Assembly (NCBI GenBank): GCA_004352715.1
Contig: SCFE01000106.1
Location: 624,478 to 688,477 of the forward strand
Length of the DNA: 64,000 nucleotides
Origin: Hofstenia miamia
Taxonomy: Eukaryota; Xenacoelomorpha; Acoela
Direction: 5' to 3'
The position numbers and the translations under genes were made by a program. Shown here one piece after another: positions 1 to 12,060 of this stretch. Positions within the stretch are counted from its first letter, which is position 1. Every line of letters starts with the position of its first letter. The notes beneath the pieces were generated by a model. That model was not told the DNA's origin and did no database searches. It saw nothing but the letters and a program-made list of their open reading frames with translations.

Positions 1-844
1 ATGATTGAAACTTTCAAAATATTGACAAATTGCAAATGAAGGCATAGATGAACATGGGCAGAAATTTTTGTGCCAAGTCTGACCTTTCCTGACAGCTGTT
101 TATTTTGCCACTAGAAAAACTGAATCAGGACATACTATTAAATCTATTCTAGTCTCATATCACTGCTGCAACTGGTCAGAAATGTTTGTTGGTAACTGGC
201 AACGTGTTGAGTTGAGCACTTGCTATCTATCAGCCATTTAACAGGTGACCAGTCAAATTTTTATGCACATGCAACCTTAAAAAATTTATTGATTAAATTA
301 GATTAAATATTTATTGAATTTATATATTTTAATATTTGTTATTTATTAGTAGCCTTTGTTGTAAATATCTTAGTTATCACAGTAAAATTTTACGTCTGCC
401 TTGCATCATGTATAATATCATTAAGCAACAATAAAAAGTGTTGGTTTTTTTAATTTTTTCACAAAAAGTTGCTAATGTACGCTTCTTTTAAATCTAATAG
501 TTTCTCAACATTATTGTCATTTAGACAGTTTACATTATAAGTTAGTGAAAGAACATGACGTATTTTGAGAAACGCGCAATTTAAAAACAAATGCATGTAT
601 TCAGTTAAAAAATAAAGCGCAATGCCTTAATAGCAGAGCGGACCTGCAATTTCGAAATTAATGCAATTTAAAAATTTCATTAAAATATCGAGCAAAAATA
701 TAAACTTCAAAAGTATGCATGCACTTGCAAATATTATCATGAATCATGGTAGACAGCCTTGTTGAATAAAGAGCTACTCTGTTATTTTATAAAAAAGCTC
801 GTTTTTTTGCAATTTTGCTGAATATTTTGCAAAATCATGAAAGT
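1..844. other. AT-rich sequence without recognised features
   Basis: I see no reading frame with protein-family similarity, no RNA gene and no clear repeat here. Short A and T runs dominate. Confidence 0.5.
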
Positions 845-1025
845 TATAACACTTACTGGACTGGAACAAATGATCATTTATCAACCACATTTGGCCGATT
901 TCATTCAATCATTTATACATTGCGCTCTTTTATTAGTGAATTGAAGAGTGGAATTCATAAATGACAGTGAAATCAGACAAATGTTGGTGTTATTATTCAT
1001 TTGTTTCAGTCCAGTTAGTGTTATA
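845..1025. mobile_element. Small inverted-repeat element (MITE-like)
   Basis: The two ends are inverted copies of each other. The left arm (845-872, beginning TATAACACTTACTGGACTGG) matches the reverse complement of 998-1025 with about three differences, and weaker complementarity continues inward for tens of bases. The 181-bp unit has no coding potential. This is the structure of a non-autonomous DNA transposon. The family is not clear, but ends beginning with TA would fit a Tc1/mariner-type target site. Confidence 0.6.
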
Positions 1026-1639
1026 GAAGTGCATGCCAAAATATAAAAAAATATTACTAATTAGACCGGTAATAAAACGGTTCAATTACTAGGTCAACAT
1101 GTCGAATCGGTAACCAGTAGATATTGGGACCAGACCAGTAAACATTTGCAGCACAGTGTCATATTAGTTCTACCTGCTTAATTGTATATTAGCCTAATGA
1201 TTTTGCTCCTGGGGATAAATATTTTTCATGAGGAGGGAATTACCTCACAAAATACCTCCGTAGATTCTTCACTGTCTGTGCCTTAAATAGTGAATCTACT
1301 TGTTTCATCTCGAATTCGATTCTAAATATTCAGACAACCTATTTGCAAATCCCATTCTAAATTAGAATTCAATTTATAAGGTGGTTTAATTAATAAATTC
1401 CATAAAGAAAAAACATTTTTTGTTAATAGTTACTGTTAAGAATGACTTTGAAACTTTAGCTGTTTATTTTAAGATAGAAGAATTCAGCTGAAAAAATACG
1501 ACTTAAGTATTTCACACAAAGTTTTAGAGCATGAAATTTTTTTTGAAAAAAATTGTGTACGTCGCCAGAATACCAACTAGACTACTAAAACTCAGCTGAT
1601 TTAATGGCTGAACCAATATGTTATTACATCTTAAGTGCC

Positions 1640-2880
1640 TGTATAAGACATTCCTTTTTCCAGACGAATTATAACTGGCAAATACTGCACCATTATTTAA
1701 AAGATTGCTTAAATTATAGACCAATTTCAATCCCCTCTCCAATCAGAAAAGCGAATTCTTTTTAATCAAATTTATTAAATTTATTAGCATCTTTGCAAAT
1801 ATGATCTTTACTCCAAAGCGCAATATGGTTTTCGTAAAGGAATTTCTACTATTGACGCTTAATACAAACTATAGAAAATTGGAGAAAAATCATAGATGTT
1901 AATGAATACTCAGCCATTGCCTGTTTAGACATCTCAAAGGTATTCGACTCCATTGATTATAGTATATTACTACAAAAGTTAATTTTCTAGGTTTTTGTAA
2001 TGACAGTATATAGACCTCATTTCTAGTTATTTGTATAATCGTATGCAACAAGTTAAACTTAATGAAGTTTTTTTTAAGATTGAATTTGTACTAAAAATGG
2101 AGTCCCACTTGGAAAATTTTTGGGTCTTCTACTATTTAATATTTGCATAAATGATTTGTACGATTTAACAACATGTGACGTTATTCAATGCAGATTATAC
2201 CATATCTTAAATTCTAAGAAATCTCCTGAAAAAGTCAGTAAACCTCTCCAAAAAATGATACTTCTCTCATTAAATATTTTGCTTCTTTAAGACTAAGAGT
2301 GAATTCTTTAAGAACTTAATTCTGCATTATTAAGTCCAAATCTGCATCTGCTAATACTTCACAATATAAATTAAATTTTCATATAAAGCAAGTTGAGTCC
2401 CTTAAATACCTTGGTATTAGTTTTGACTCACTTTTAAAATTTGAATAGTAGGTAAATCATGTTACAAAAATGGCCATATCGATAAAAGCAATTTAATTAA
2501 TTTCTCAATAACTTCTAGCCAAAGCAAAAATTCAATTAATTCATACTCTAGTATTAAGTCATTTCAACTATGCTAATATACTCTACACAGATATAAATTT
2601 CCTAGCGACGTTCTTCAAAATAATTAGCAGTACTTTCCCATACAACAAAAATGTCTTTTTTGCCGCAAAATTAATCATTAAGCAAAACAAAAGAACACAT
2701 ATAATTGAGCCAATTAGCTATAAGAAGCAAATAATGAAAAACTCATTTCTAAACAGAGCTATAAATATAGGGATGAATTGCCAAAGTGCATCAAACAAAT
2801 AAATAGACTAAAAAACTTTAAGAATGATATAACAAATATAAAAAACTGAAAAGGCAAGGTTATAAATTTTACAAATCTGA
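1640..2880 (+). pseudogene. Degenerate non-LTR retrotransposon (LINE), reverse transcriptase and 3' region
   Basis: Translating across several frames gives the ordered landmarks of a Jockey/CR1-like LINE reverse transcriptase: LNYRPIS near 1710, QYGFRKG near 1822, a CLDISKVFDSIDYSILL block near 1920-1970, GVPLGKFLGLLLFNICINDL near 2099-2158, and the C-terminal signature ESLKYLGISFDSLLKF near 2395-2445. Frameshifts and stops interrupt every block, so this copy is dead. No endonuclease domain is visible upstream, which suggests a 5'-truncated insertion. The 3' boundary is uncertain. Confidence 0.75.
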
Positions 2881-3428
2881 TTACTCTATTAATAGAAACT
2901 AGTATTCCTTGTTTTGTATTTCTTTTCTTTGACTCTTTTAGAATTGCTATCAATATTAAATTATTGTTTAGCCAATTTCTGAATATAGATTTTTCTTCTT
3001 CAACTTTTAATCAAAATCTAATCTACACCGCAGGTGAATTAAATATTATTAATTAAAAAATTTGAAAACTTGGTACATGCTTGCCTTGGTAAAATTTCAT
3101 ATCTGGAATTTGTCAACCTCAAAAACTTCAGGCTGAGTTGCCTATTCGTCTAGTGGTCTCGTATCCGCAGTGCTTCTTCATAAGCATCATTTGCTTATCT
3201 TGGTTCTCATAAAGATTGCAGGAAGCATACATTCTTAATAGCCATCGAGTGATATTTTTCTACTGGTGGGATTCAAGGCTTGCGCATTCAAATATAGTTT
3301 GATCAAACGAACTTCCATGGGATTTAACAATAAAATCACAACAGCGAATCATGGAAGTTTGTGATAATCAGCTATGGGAAAGAATGCAGAAAAAAGGGGA
3401 AAGAAGTAGTCGAGACAACGACAGATTG

Positions 3429-3431
<3 letters not shown>

Positions 3432-3459
<28 letters not shown>

Positions 3460-3626
3460 NNNNNNNNNNNNNNNNNNNNNNNNNNNNNNNNNNNNNNNNN
3501 NNNNNNNNNNNNNNNNNNNNNNNNNNNNNNNNNNNNNNNNNNNNNNNNNNNNNNNNNNNNNNNNNNNNNNNNNNNNNNNNNNNNNNNNNNNNNNNNNNNN
3601 NNNNNNNNNNNNNNNNNNNNNNNNNN

Positions 3627-3656
<30 letters not shown>
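3432..3656. repeat. (TA)n microsatellite enclosing a 167-N assembly gap
   Basis: (TA)n runs into N at 3460 and resumes at 3627. The gap evidently lies inside an unresolved dinucleotide tract. Apparent reading frames of alternating Ile and Tyr across it are artefacts. Confidence 0.95.
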
Positions 3657-3659
<3 letters not shown>

Positions 3660-3804
3660 TTTACTAAATAGAATGTCTTACAAATTACTGTCTGTATTTT
3701 ATGGGTCTTACAACAGATAAAAATTTAGCAAATTTTAGCAATGATAAATTTAGTTTATATCTTCTTTTGGGCTTAGGCTTGGCTGCAAAGATTTTCCGAA
3801 ACAT

Positions 3805-3900
3805 AAACTTCAATTCGAAATATTTAGCGCCTTGGATCACTCTTCAATCAAATGGTAATTAACATTAATCACTTTCCGATAAAGAAAATCTAAATTATAT
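3805..3900 (+). repeat. Fragment of the CGGGTACCCG-type MITE interior
   Basis: This stretch resembles the interior of the element at 32384-32676. Both share the order TTCGNA-TATTTAGCG, a GATC-TCTTTCAATCAAATG stretch and TTTCCGATAA/TTTCTGATAA. Neither terminus is preserved here, so it is a relic of a third copy. Confidence 0.5.
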
Positions 3901-3930
3901 AATATTTATCAAATATTTATCAATAAATAT

Positions 3931-5215
3931 GTGGGGGCTCCCATCGCTAGCTCCTCACGAAACGCTAAAACTTGTATGGTACCGACCAGATCTGGTCCAG
4001 AAGCCCTGGTAAGAAAATTGCCACAAAGTCAAAAGGGTAGGATACAGACTTGGCACCATCAACACCCCCGATTGACAGCAGAAGCCTTTAAGCTTCCTAC
4101 GTTGCCTGTCTCTGCATGCTCTGAAAGGTTGTGGTGGCAGGTCTTAATGTACCGTACATACCAACATTTACTCTTATACGACTTGTAACAGCCCTCCACT
4201 ATACAGTTCCAGCTATTAGCATGCGCTTCGCTATTGGAGATCTGCGTATGGTCATCCCTGACATGACGATTGAGAGATTTTTGCTCTCAGAACATACGCT
4301 CACACTCCGTGCAAAGTAGGTGTCTCGTACTGGCATGTGTAAGCCTTGGCACTTTTGCGAAAACCGCGCCAGAAAATCTCCTTTAGATTCGTGTCACCAT
4401 TGATCAGACCTGCAAGTTTATGAATTGCTTCAATGCCTTTATTATCCCTAAAGCATAATGTAGTCAACGTGGAAAATATTTGAGACTCTCCCAAAGTCCA
4501 TTAACTACTGTACATCAAGTACCAAACGCTTCCCTAGCACTGACTTTTTCGTGAACTTATGCTGTGGTCATTACCTTCACAAACTATTGATGCCTTGGTT
4601 ATTGCTAACTCAAGGGGCTGGTCACTATTGATGCTTTCACTGTGCGACATCATAAGGCTAACAAATGTTAAGTGCTTGTGTGCTACTATTGTGCGCAGTT
4701 GTTGGAAAGGCATAAGTCCATGAACCTTATCCTTGATTAGTCTATGCCAAAGTGAGACGCCACAAAAGACCCTTTTACAGGTGTTTCCTAGCCGCTTCTG
4801 CCCACGTCTCGCAAGCGTAGGTCAGTGTGGGTACCATAGCGCCTCGTAAGAGAAGGTAAGAGAGTGCCTTGCCAAATCCGTTCTGACGTGCTAGTCTCCG
4901 ATAACGTAGGATTTTGCCTACAGCACCATTGCACCGATGTCTAGCTTCAGAGAGTGCGGTCCCAGCAGTGCTGATAATCAAGCCTAAACACTTGAACTCT
5001 GACACAAATTCAATGTCCTTTCTAGAGGCATGAGCTCTGTCAGAAGTTCTTCCCGATGCCCTAGATAACCACATGCAATTGGTCTTTGGCACAGAGATAT
5101 TAATACCTAGTTGTGCTAGAACTGTAACTAGACCATCGATATAGCTCTGTATTTGTTCCGCAGACCTTCCGAAAAGACAGGGATCATCCGCATATTCGAT
5201 GTGTTTAAGTTCCAC
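3931..5215 (-). pseudogene. RTE-like LINE, 3' half: reverse transcriptase C-terminus and C2H2 zinc-finger tail
   Basis: A 146-codon open frame (5215 to 4775, minus) starts in the reverse transcriptase at HIEYADDPCLFG, so the catalytic YADD box is present. It continues through the thumb region (FKCLGLIISTAGTALS) to TLTYACETWAEAARK, a conserved region of RTE-type elements. Further down the same strand, with frameshifts and stops, 4330-4100 encodes a C2H2-like finger (LCTEC, then LNRHVRDDH) and a second C-x4-C motif ending IKTCH. It abuts, in opposite orientation, the endonuclease half of the same kind of element at 5216. It is not functional. Confidence 0.75.
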
Positions 5216-6790
5216 TTCACCTTTTTTAAAGAAGAGTTAAAAACAATTCTTTGGGGGTTACATATCTGCATGCCAATCAAGAAGTAAATTCCTTTTGGCA
5301 GGGTACTTCAACTGCACAATTGGAAAATCCATGAACCCCATCCCAGGTGTAATTGGAAATTTTGCTACAGCAGTTCATAATTCACCGAACGGCTATACGC
5401 TGGTACACTTCTTGGTTGACCAGAAGCTAGCTCTGGCAAACACATTCTTCAGGCACAAATTTGTGCATAATACTTCATAGACCCATTCGGGCACAGGTGT
5501 GCGGGCACTACTGGACTATTTTATAGCTCAAAAAGAGTGATGAAGAATGTTAGGGATGTTAGAGCTTGGCGAGGTATGGATCTTGACTCGGACCATGACA
5601 TGATGATCATGGATCCCCTGCTTTTACCAAAAAAGGATTGCTGCAGTGGGAACAGTCAATAACATACGGGCACGCAACCCCAGTGGTCTCTCCTGCAACT
5701 CCCATTCGTAAGGAAAGCTTATGAAGGAAGCCTTAGGCAATTTTTGTCTAAACCGAACTGGGATATGAATCACGGTTGATTGCATGCACAGTGCACTAAA
5801 AACCCTTCCTCAGAATTTTCAAATTTCAAAAGTAAACCCAGTCTACGAGTGTAAGGAAGTAAGGGCGTCGGTTGATCACAAGCGTGCTATGAAACGTGTG
5901 CTTTTGAGTTGCAATGACACAATATGTCAAAGGAACTATTTCAGAACGACAAGGGCAGTGAAAAACTGCATCAGGCAACGTAAACTGGCCATCCTTACGG
6001 AAGCATTAGATACCCTTGATGAAACGGAGATGGCGCCGACTGGTGCGGCATCAAGAGTTGTATCCAAGAGATTTTCAGAGTAAAACATGATAGGTGGCCT
6101 GACAATAAAGCCAAAGCTAAGCCAATGAAGTTCACTAAACATTTCTCGCAAGTGTTTAAAGAGTCTGCCACGGATGTAGATACAAAAGAGATTCATAAAT
6201 AAGCTGGATGGTTGAATCGCCAATGAAGCTTCGCAGAGGTTCAATAGGCCATAGATTCGTTAATACCGCACAAAGTGCTTGGTCGCAACGGGCTTCGAGG
6301 GGAATCCTTCAGATATAGAGACAGTGCGCTTATCAAAAACCTTACAGAAGACGTTGCACAAGTATTTAGTTATGAGAAATATGCAAGGGAATGCTGCAAT
6401 GCAGAACTTATCTTCTTGCATAAAAAGGGTTCCAGGTCTGTCCCTAACAATTACCGCACCATCTTCCTATTGGATGTTGGAGGAAAAATCTTTCAAAATA
6501 TCTGTATAGCAAGCTGGAGCAATTGCTGAGTAATAAACGTACGCTCCCACGAACTCAATTTGGTTTTAGATCAGGCAAGCCTACTGTGAAGGCCATTCAT
6601 GTGCTGAGGCAACTCCAGGAGGCAGCTAGATTACGAAAGAAAACCTTCTTGCGTGTTTTATTTATCTTCAAAAGGCTTTTAACTCAGCTCTAAGACAAAT
6701 AATTTGGCAGTGTTTAGCAGCAAATGGTGTTCCAAAACGGATAATCTATCAATATTTTTTTAGTGGGGTTACTGAAGAAGTCAACAGACT
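5216..6790 (+). pseudogene. RTE-like LINE, 5' half (inverted relative to its 3' half): endonuclease and RT N-terminus
   Basis: The endonuclease motifs appear in order: AGYFNCTIGKS (5295, the GDFN motif), GVIGNF, LALANTFFRHK (near 5440), and DLDSDHDMMIMDPL near 5580-5615 (the SDH catalytic motif). The linker ORF 5784-6083 follows. RT motifs come next: HKKGSRSVPNNYRTIFLLD (6419-6475), FGFRSGKPTVKAIHVLRQLQ (6561 on) and QCLAANGVPKRII (6709 on), ending in VTEEVNRLN near 6790. The missing part of the palm (GVRQGCPLSP region) lies between this end and the YADD end at 5215. Stops and frameshifts are frequent. Confidence 0.78.
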
Positions 6791-7410
6791 AAATCAGTGA
6801 GTGAAACCACGATCCGGTTCCCGACCATACCCCTAGAAGTGTACCTGGCCGGATTGATCTTGAAAACCTCTGACGACCCCGGGCACGGAGAGGGCTGACC
6901 TGTGTTGAGACTGATCAGCAGAGTGAAGCCGAAGGCCGAACTTCAGTTGAGAGGGTTGCGCCTCTCCCGCTTTGGCCAACCAAGGCTACTAACGGTGATA
7001 ACTAAGAGAGTGCCTGCTAGCTGCTATAAATATCCGACAGTTATATTGGAGTACGCTGGTGTATTCACTGAATGCAAAGCATCTAGTGAATGAAGTATCC
7101 AGTTAAAAGGCATGTTGGATCATAACTACCTGTAACACAGCAAAGCTGCCTCACAGGAAGGCACAGCAAACGCTGGCCTTGGCCTATCTCATAGGACAGA
7201 AACAGAGAGTTTCCTTTCTGTATGACTGCAATATGAGACTCACCCTAACTGGTGCCAGTAGCAGTTTTGCTAACAGTGTTTCCACTGTGTAGTCGTCTGT
7301 CTCCACAACACTAGAACAGACAGGCTTCTCGACCGTTACCGCAACCATATGTACAAAGTACACATGGTGGCACCTTCTGTACCCTGATTATTTCATTCTT
7401 TAAATTTGAG
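6791..7410 (+). repeat. Dispersed repeat, copy 1, joined to LINE reverse-transcriptase sequence
   Basis: This stretch has a diverged partner at 30130-30560. The best-conserved parts are the ACTAAA...GATCC start, a block CTGATCAGC..GTGAAGCCGAA (6910-6940), a GAGAGG/CCTCTCCCGC stem-like block (6950-6972), GCTACTAACGGTG (6985-6997) and AGCAAAGCTG (7140). It is more GC-rich than its surroundings. No conserved frame is shared between copies, so it may be a LINE-associated non-coding region or a SINE-like unit. I could not classify it. Confidence 0.6.
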
Positions 7411-8806
7411 GACCACTTCAGCGTCTAAACATAAACATCATTATTTATTAAAATTACTTTAGTAAAAACATTGAATAAAGACATGTAATTACACAATGTC
7501 TTCTTGCTTGTATTATGTATTTATTGTTCATTTTTATTATATTATATTATGAAATATTCCAGTTTTAAAGTAAGCCCATTTATTTTTTAGCCTGTAGTTG
7601 TATTGATTTGGGCTCTCGTTATTCTTGTTTTTTATGCTATTTTATTTTTCAATTAACGCTTCAAAAATTTACATCTGCAAATTAATAAATCCTTATTTCA
7701 CTATTGACCTGCAATAGTAACTTATAATACTTGTCATATGTTTTTTATGTTGCCTAACTTATCTCCTTTTTATATTCATTAATACTATGAAGGTCTTTTG
7801 TTATACTTGACACACTTTCGTTTTATTATTCAATAGATTTTCAAACATAAAGCATCAATCAATGGTCTTAAGTTGCGTTGCTGACCTAATTGGGTTTTCA
7901 CTTTTGACCAATAATCTATTATGTTCTCAAATTTATAAATATATATATGATAATTATACTCTTTCAAAACAGTATTTCGACTTAGCCTGAGACATAGCAC
8001 TTCAGACGCAATTGTATCATATACCAAAGAAATTAAATGCAATCTAAAAGATAACTTTACTTATTCTGTAACAATTGATAAAATAGACTGACTTTTAAAA
8101 AAATTATATAGAAAAGAAATCGTTAATAAAGCTATAGACTTGACAACAGCATTTCTAAAAGCAGAAAATATAGAACACTATTTTCTCAAAACCTGTAAAC
8201 TATAGTTAAGTAAAATCAAATTCTATAAAGAATAGTACTCTCGGTCTAGATATTTGAATGTTGAATGTAAATAGTTATAGGCTGATCTGACCAAAGAGTT
8301 TTCACAAAATTGACAGTTTTTTTACTGTTCATATCTGAAAGTTACTGCTTGATCTCTTCCTTATATAATTGACTAGAAAATCACAATAACAAAAAATTGC
8401 AACACTTGAAAATAGCGCAATTCCTGATCAGTAGTGCAATTTTAAAATTAAAGTAAAAATTCATTGGATTGGGCAGGTTTCTTAAAGCAGTCATTCTTTT
8501 TATAATCTCACGAACATTTTTAGCAAAAGTTCTCTACACTCTTTTAAAGGGTAATCAGGAGAGAAAATATTGAAGAGACCGGTAGTTTCTAAAGTATTAT
8601 ACGCTCTATATATTGTGTTTCAATTTATTGTAATAGTGATACAAAAATTTGGAAGTTAGCTTCTCAAATTGTAGTTTTCTTCAACTGAAGATATTCAACA
8701 TTGTCCCATATATTTTGTGTTGAATTTAGGAGACAATTATAATGTTTAGCTACGTTGTTCTTAGTATTTAAGACTACTGTTATACTACATGATTGGTCAA
8801 ATGTAC
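7411..8806. other. AT-rich interval, no feature recognised
   Basis: No repeat partner or protein similarity was found apart from short frames such as 7830-8042 (minus), which have no family features. A plus-strand stretch near 7960-8200 reads as a broken frame, but I could not place it in a family. Confidence 0.4.
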
Positions 8807-8819
8807 AGGAGTCTAGTCC

Positions 8820-9000
8820 TAAATAAAAAAATATAGAAAAATAGACCTTAAAATGTATTTCACGACATTACTGAGACCAAAGTTAGACCAATTGAATTAA
8901 CAGATTTTCTTTTTGCATGCTGATTTTGCTTTTTATCTTTGTTGTCCAGGAGGGGTTGCCTGACCTTCCAGGGGGTTTGTCCCCTCAAGCACCCCATGGC
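8820..9000. repeat. Small dispersed repeat, copy 1 (G-rich right end)
   Basis: The AAATATAGAAAAATAGA-AAAATG-ATTTCA core at 8826-8870 matches 56645-56690. Both copies end in a short GC-rich block (here AGGGGGTTTGTCCCCTCAAGC, 8968-8989; there GGGGG...GTGCCCCCTTGAG). This looks like a non-autonomous element whose right end abuts a LINE tail. Confidence 0.45.
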
Positions 9001-9004
9001 AACG

Positions 9005-9870
9005 GTATTGGCTACTAATATTTATGTAATTAAGAATAGAAGAAATGAATCAACATTAGAAAGTATTAAGATATGTAACAACATCATTCAGGAATCACCA
9101 AAAATGAAATATTTGGGAGTAATATTTGATAATAACTTAAATTTTGAAGACGAGGCAAACAACATTATAAATAAAATGGCGCATGGTATAAGATCAATTC
9201 AAAAAATTGGAAAGTTTATACCAATAGAATGGAAGGTAATACTCTTTTGATTGCTTGTTTTATCCCATGTCTATTACTCTTCTTATTTATTAACGAACTT
9301 AAATAAAAAGGCAAAATCGAAATTAGAGAAATTATTTAAATGGGAAATAAACATAATTAGCAACAAAAATAAAAAGGAAATAATGTGTAAATATCATCTA
9401 AGATTATTAGAAGCTCTTCAAAATATTAGATGTTTATCGATATTTTGGAAAAGAAATTCGAACATTCCTAATCATTTAAATCAAAGAACAATTACATTTG
9501 GTAAAACTAAGTATAATAGAAAAGTAATGAAGAACGAATTCCTAAATTATTCAATATCGGTATGGAACAAATTGGATTACAGTACAAGAAGTGAAAAAAA
9601 TTGTACAATATTTAAGAAGTTGAAAAACATGATTACACAACAAAATATCAATTATCTGACTAATTATAGAATAAGATGTGCAGCTCAAGAACAATAAGCA
9701 AAATATTTATTAAGTTATATGTAATTTATAAACTTAACCAAGAAACAAACATTTACTGACATAACAAAGCTCATATGAAGAAAGTTGCATTATTTATGTT
9801 CTTAATAAGTTTGTAAACTTAATACATGTATATGTACATGAAAACTTAAATATATGTTGTTGTTGTTAAT
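9005..9870 (+). pseudogene. LINE 3' fragment: RT C-terminal region and tail with (TTG)n end
   Basis: The frame 8939-9697 is continuous except for one TGA at 9248-9250. It carries the MKYLGVIFDNNLNFEDEAN motif (9103-9159), which follows the RT palm in Jockey/CR1-like LINEs. Next come a VLSHVYYSSYLL segment and the usual C-terminal NEFLNYSISVWNKLD block. The 3' end is plausibly the (TTG)n run at 9855-9867, consistent with the microsatellite tails of some LINE families. The catalytic part of RT is absent, so this is a 5'-truncated copy. It is relatively young, since the frame is nearly intact. Confidence 0.75.
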
Positions 9871-9929
9871 CATATCATCTGCCTAGTGATAAATTTTCTA
9901 TTTTTTTTACATTTTGGGTTACGTCATCT

Positions 9930-10335
9930 CATAGCTTGCAAATAGGATGGGACCTAGAAATATGCTCTAGGCACCCCACGGTTAGCTATAATGTTTTGAT
10001 TTTTACTATTAACTATAACTCTTAGCTGTCGATTTATTAAATTAATAGCTTTGTTATCAAAGTTATAATACGTTAATCTATCTTTTAAAATGTCAAACGC
10101 ATTGCTTAAATCAAGAAAGGCAAGACAGCTACATTTATTAAGTTCTAAGTTAGATTTTATTTGTTCTGATTGTGCTAAAATTGCATCTTGAATGCTATAA
10201 CCATTACGAAAACCAAATTATTTTTTCGATATAATATTTTCAGATTTTAAATAAGTGTTTATTTGATAATTTAGTAATTTCTCGAACAGTTTACTAAAAG
10301 CATGGCTAATACAAATGATAATAATAATAAAATAA
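9930..10335 (-). pseudogene. LINE reverse-transcriptase fragment
   Basis: On the minus strand, with few interruptions, this encodes LFEKLLNYQINTYLKSENII, FGFRNGYSIQDAILAQSEQI, CLAFLDLSNAFDIL and a NRGVPRAYF motif. These are the fingers and palm blocks of a LINE reverse transcriptase, in order. The family is close to that of the LINE at 37.8 kb (LFEKLLHIQINQDLASENIL). It lies just past the 3' tail of the preceding LINE and in opposite orientation, so it is a separate insertion. Confidence 0.75.
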
Positions 10336-11825
10336 TAATAATAGGCGAGGACATTTCGAAACCATGAAAAGCAAATTCAATCTGAAGAAAGCTTTATTAG
10401 TGAATTTTATTATTGTTTAAAATTCTTTCAAGTATTCACAAAATTGCGCAATCGCTTAATAAACACCCCTTGCATTTTTGTATGGGCCACATTAAGAAAA
10501 GCAGTGTTAGAAATATCGTCCACGAGCAATCAGCAAGTTCAAATTTAAGAACAATGCTTCTTGGGACTATTATTTACAAAGTTCCACTACACTACCAAAG
10601 GAATTCGTATTTACATACTCACTTCAAACTCAATCCTCATAAAGAAACATCCCGGAATAAGGGATAAAGAAAAGGCATCAGATTGTGAATCTAAACTACT
10701 TTTATTAACAATGATTCTAAACAAATGACATCTTATAAACATATTCATCGCCAAAACGTCTGCTAAAATAAAATTGTCTAAATGATGTTATGAAGCATTT
10801 TTCTGCTGAAATCTTCCATAAACCAACAGTTAATGGTCTCTCTAGTGAAGCGGTTTGTTACTACTTTTCTGTGGAATTTTATTGTATTGTTGTTGTAAAC
10901 TGCAGTGCCGTTTCCAAGGTTATCAATGGGAACAATGTTTAGATTTTGCCAAGTATCTCTGTCTAAAAATAGAGTTTAAGTCTGAGTTAATACGTACGGT
11001 ATCATCAGTGGAAAGATTGAAACAAAGCAAAAATTATTGTGGCAGTCTGGGGTGATATCAGTATATGTACCCTGCACTGGGGTCTTAATTTTGCAATATT
11101 TTGAAAGTTTTTGGAGGGGATCGAAACAGTGATGCGGGTGCGGGCCCACTCACTGCGGGTGAGGTGCAATGCGGTTATAAAAAATTACATCCGCGTCCAT
11201 CTATGGCCATGAATTAACTCAAACAACGATTAAAATCTATATTAGAAAATCTGTAAATGCCTACTATGATTTATAATGGTTTAAAAGAAGAAATATATAC
11301 ACAGTCGACAATCAAAACGTAAGCATACATTTTTTATTAGTTGCAATTTTATCTAAAGCTATGTAAATTACTCGAAAGCTTAAATTTTTAATAACTTCTT
11401 AAATGTATGAACTTTTTACAGTCAGTATATTTTAATTGCGAAAATGGAGTAAATTTCTACACATAGTAATGCATTGGTGATAAGAGCTTATTATAATAAA
11501 AATATGTTTCTTCTACTCAAGTTAATTCAAAATTATATTATTAAATTTTTTACAATAGTTTGATATTTGGGATTGAATTAGCGTTTGGCTGAGTAGACAT
11601 ATTTATATATTGAACTTAAAAAATATTATATCTTTTTTGTCAAACTATACCATAAGCATATGTACAGTAACAAAAAATTTGATTTGAAGGTTTCATACCA
11701 CCTGCTTAATGATGATGTCGAAGAGGCTGGAGTAATTGATCTTGAAATGGTTTATACTATTTTGTACATAAATATTGTCCTTAGAAGTGGGGGAGATTCA
11801 CAAAATGATTATTTTTAACTCTATT
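10336..11825. other. Interval with no recognised feature
   Basis: Short frames such as 10413-10667 and 10855-11055 show no family motifs. A short GC-richer patch at 11118-11210 (GATGCGGGTGCGGGCCCAC) may be the end of a small repeat, but I found no partner. Confidence 0.4.
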
Positions 11826-12060
11826 TCTACTAGCGTTACTTTTATGTAATAAATCGATTTGTAATCATTTTTGAACAATTGTATTCAAGCCTGTTAAGAA
11901 ATATTGAAAGCCGTTTACATGGACACATCTTTGGGGTTGGGCCCCTCTCATGCAATGATGAAGATTTGAACTTATTCATGTGCCTAAAGTACATATAAAT
12001 GAGAACTTTTTCAATAAGAGATCCGATTTTTGTAAAATATTCAAATTCCTTCCATACCTA
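11826..12060 (+). repeat. Dispersed repeat family R3, copy 1
   Basis: This copy begins at CTAGCGTTACTTTTATG and carries the core AAGAAATATTGAAAGCC...ATGGACACATCTTTGGG...ATGATGAAGATTTG (11895-11970). The same core recurs at 17686-17763 and, more diverged, at 19932-20010. No coding capacity. Confidence 0.65.

Noticed and set aside
6900-6980. Hammerhead-like or other ribozyme in the dispersed repeat (CTGATCAG...GAAG)
   Set aside because: The CTGATGA...GAAA core is not intact in either copy.
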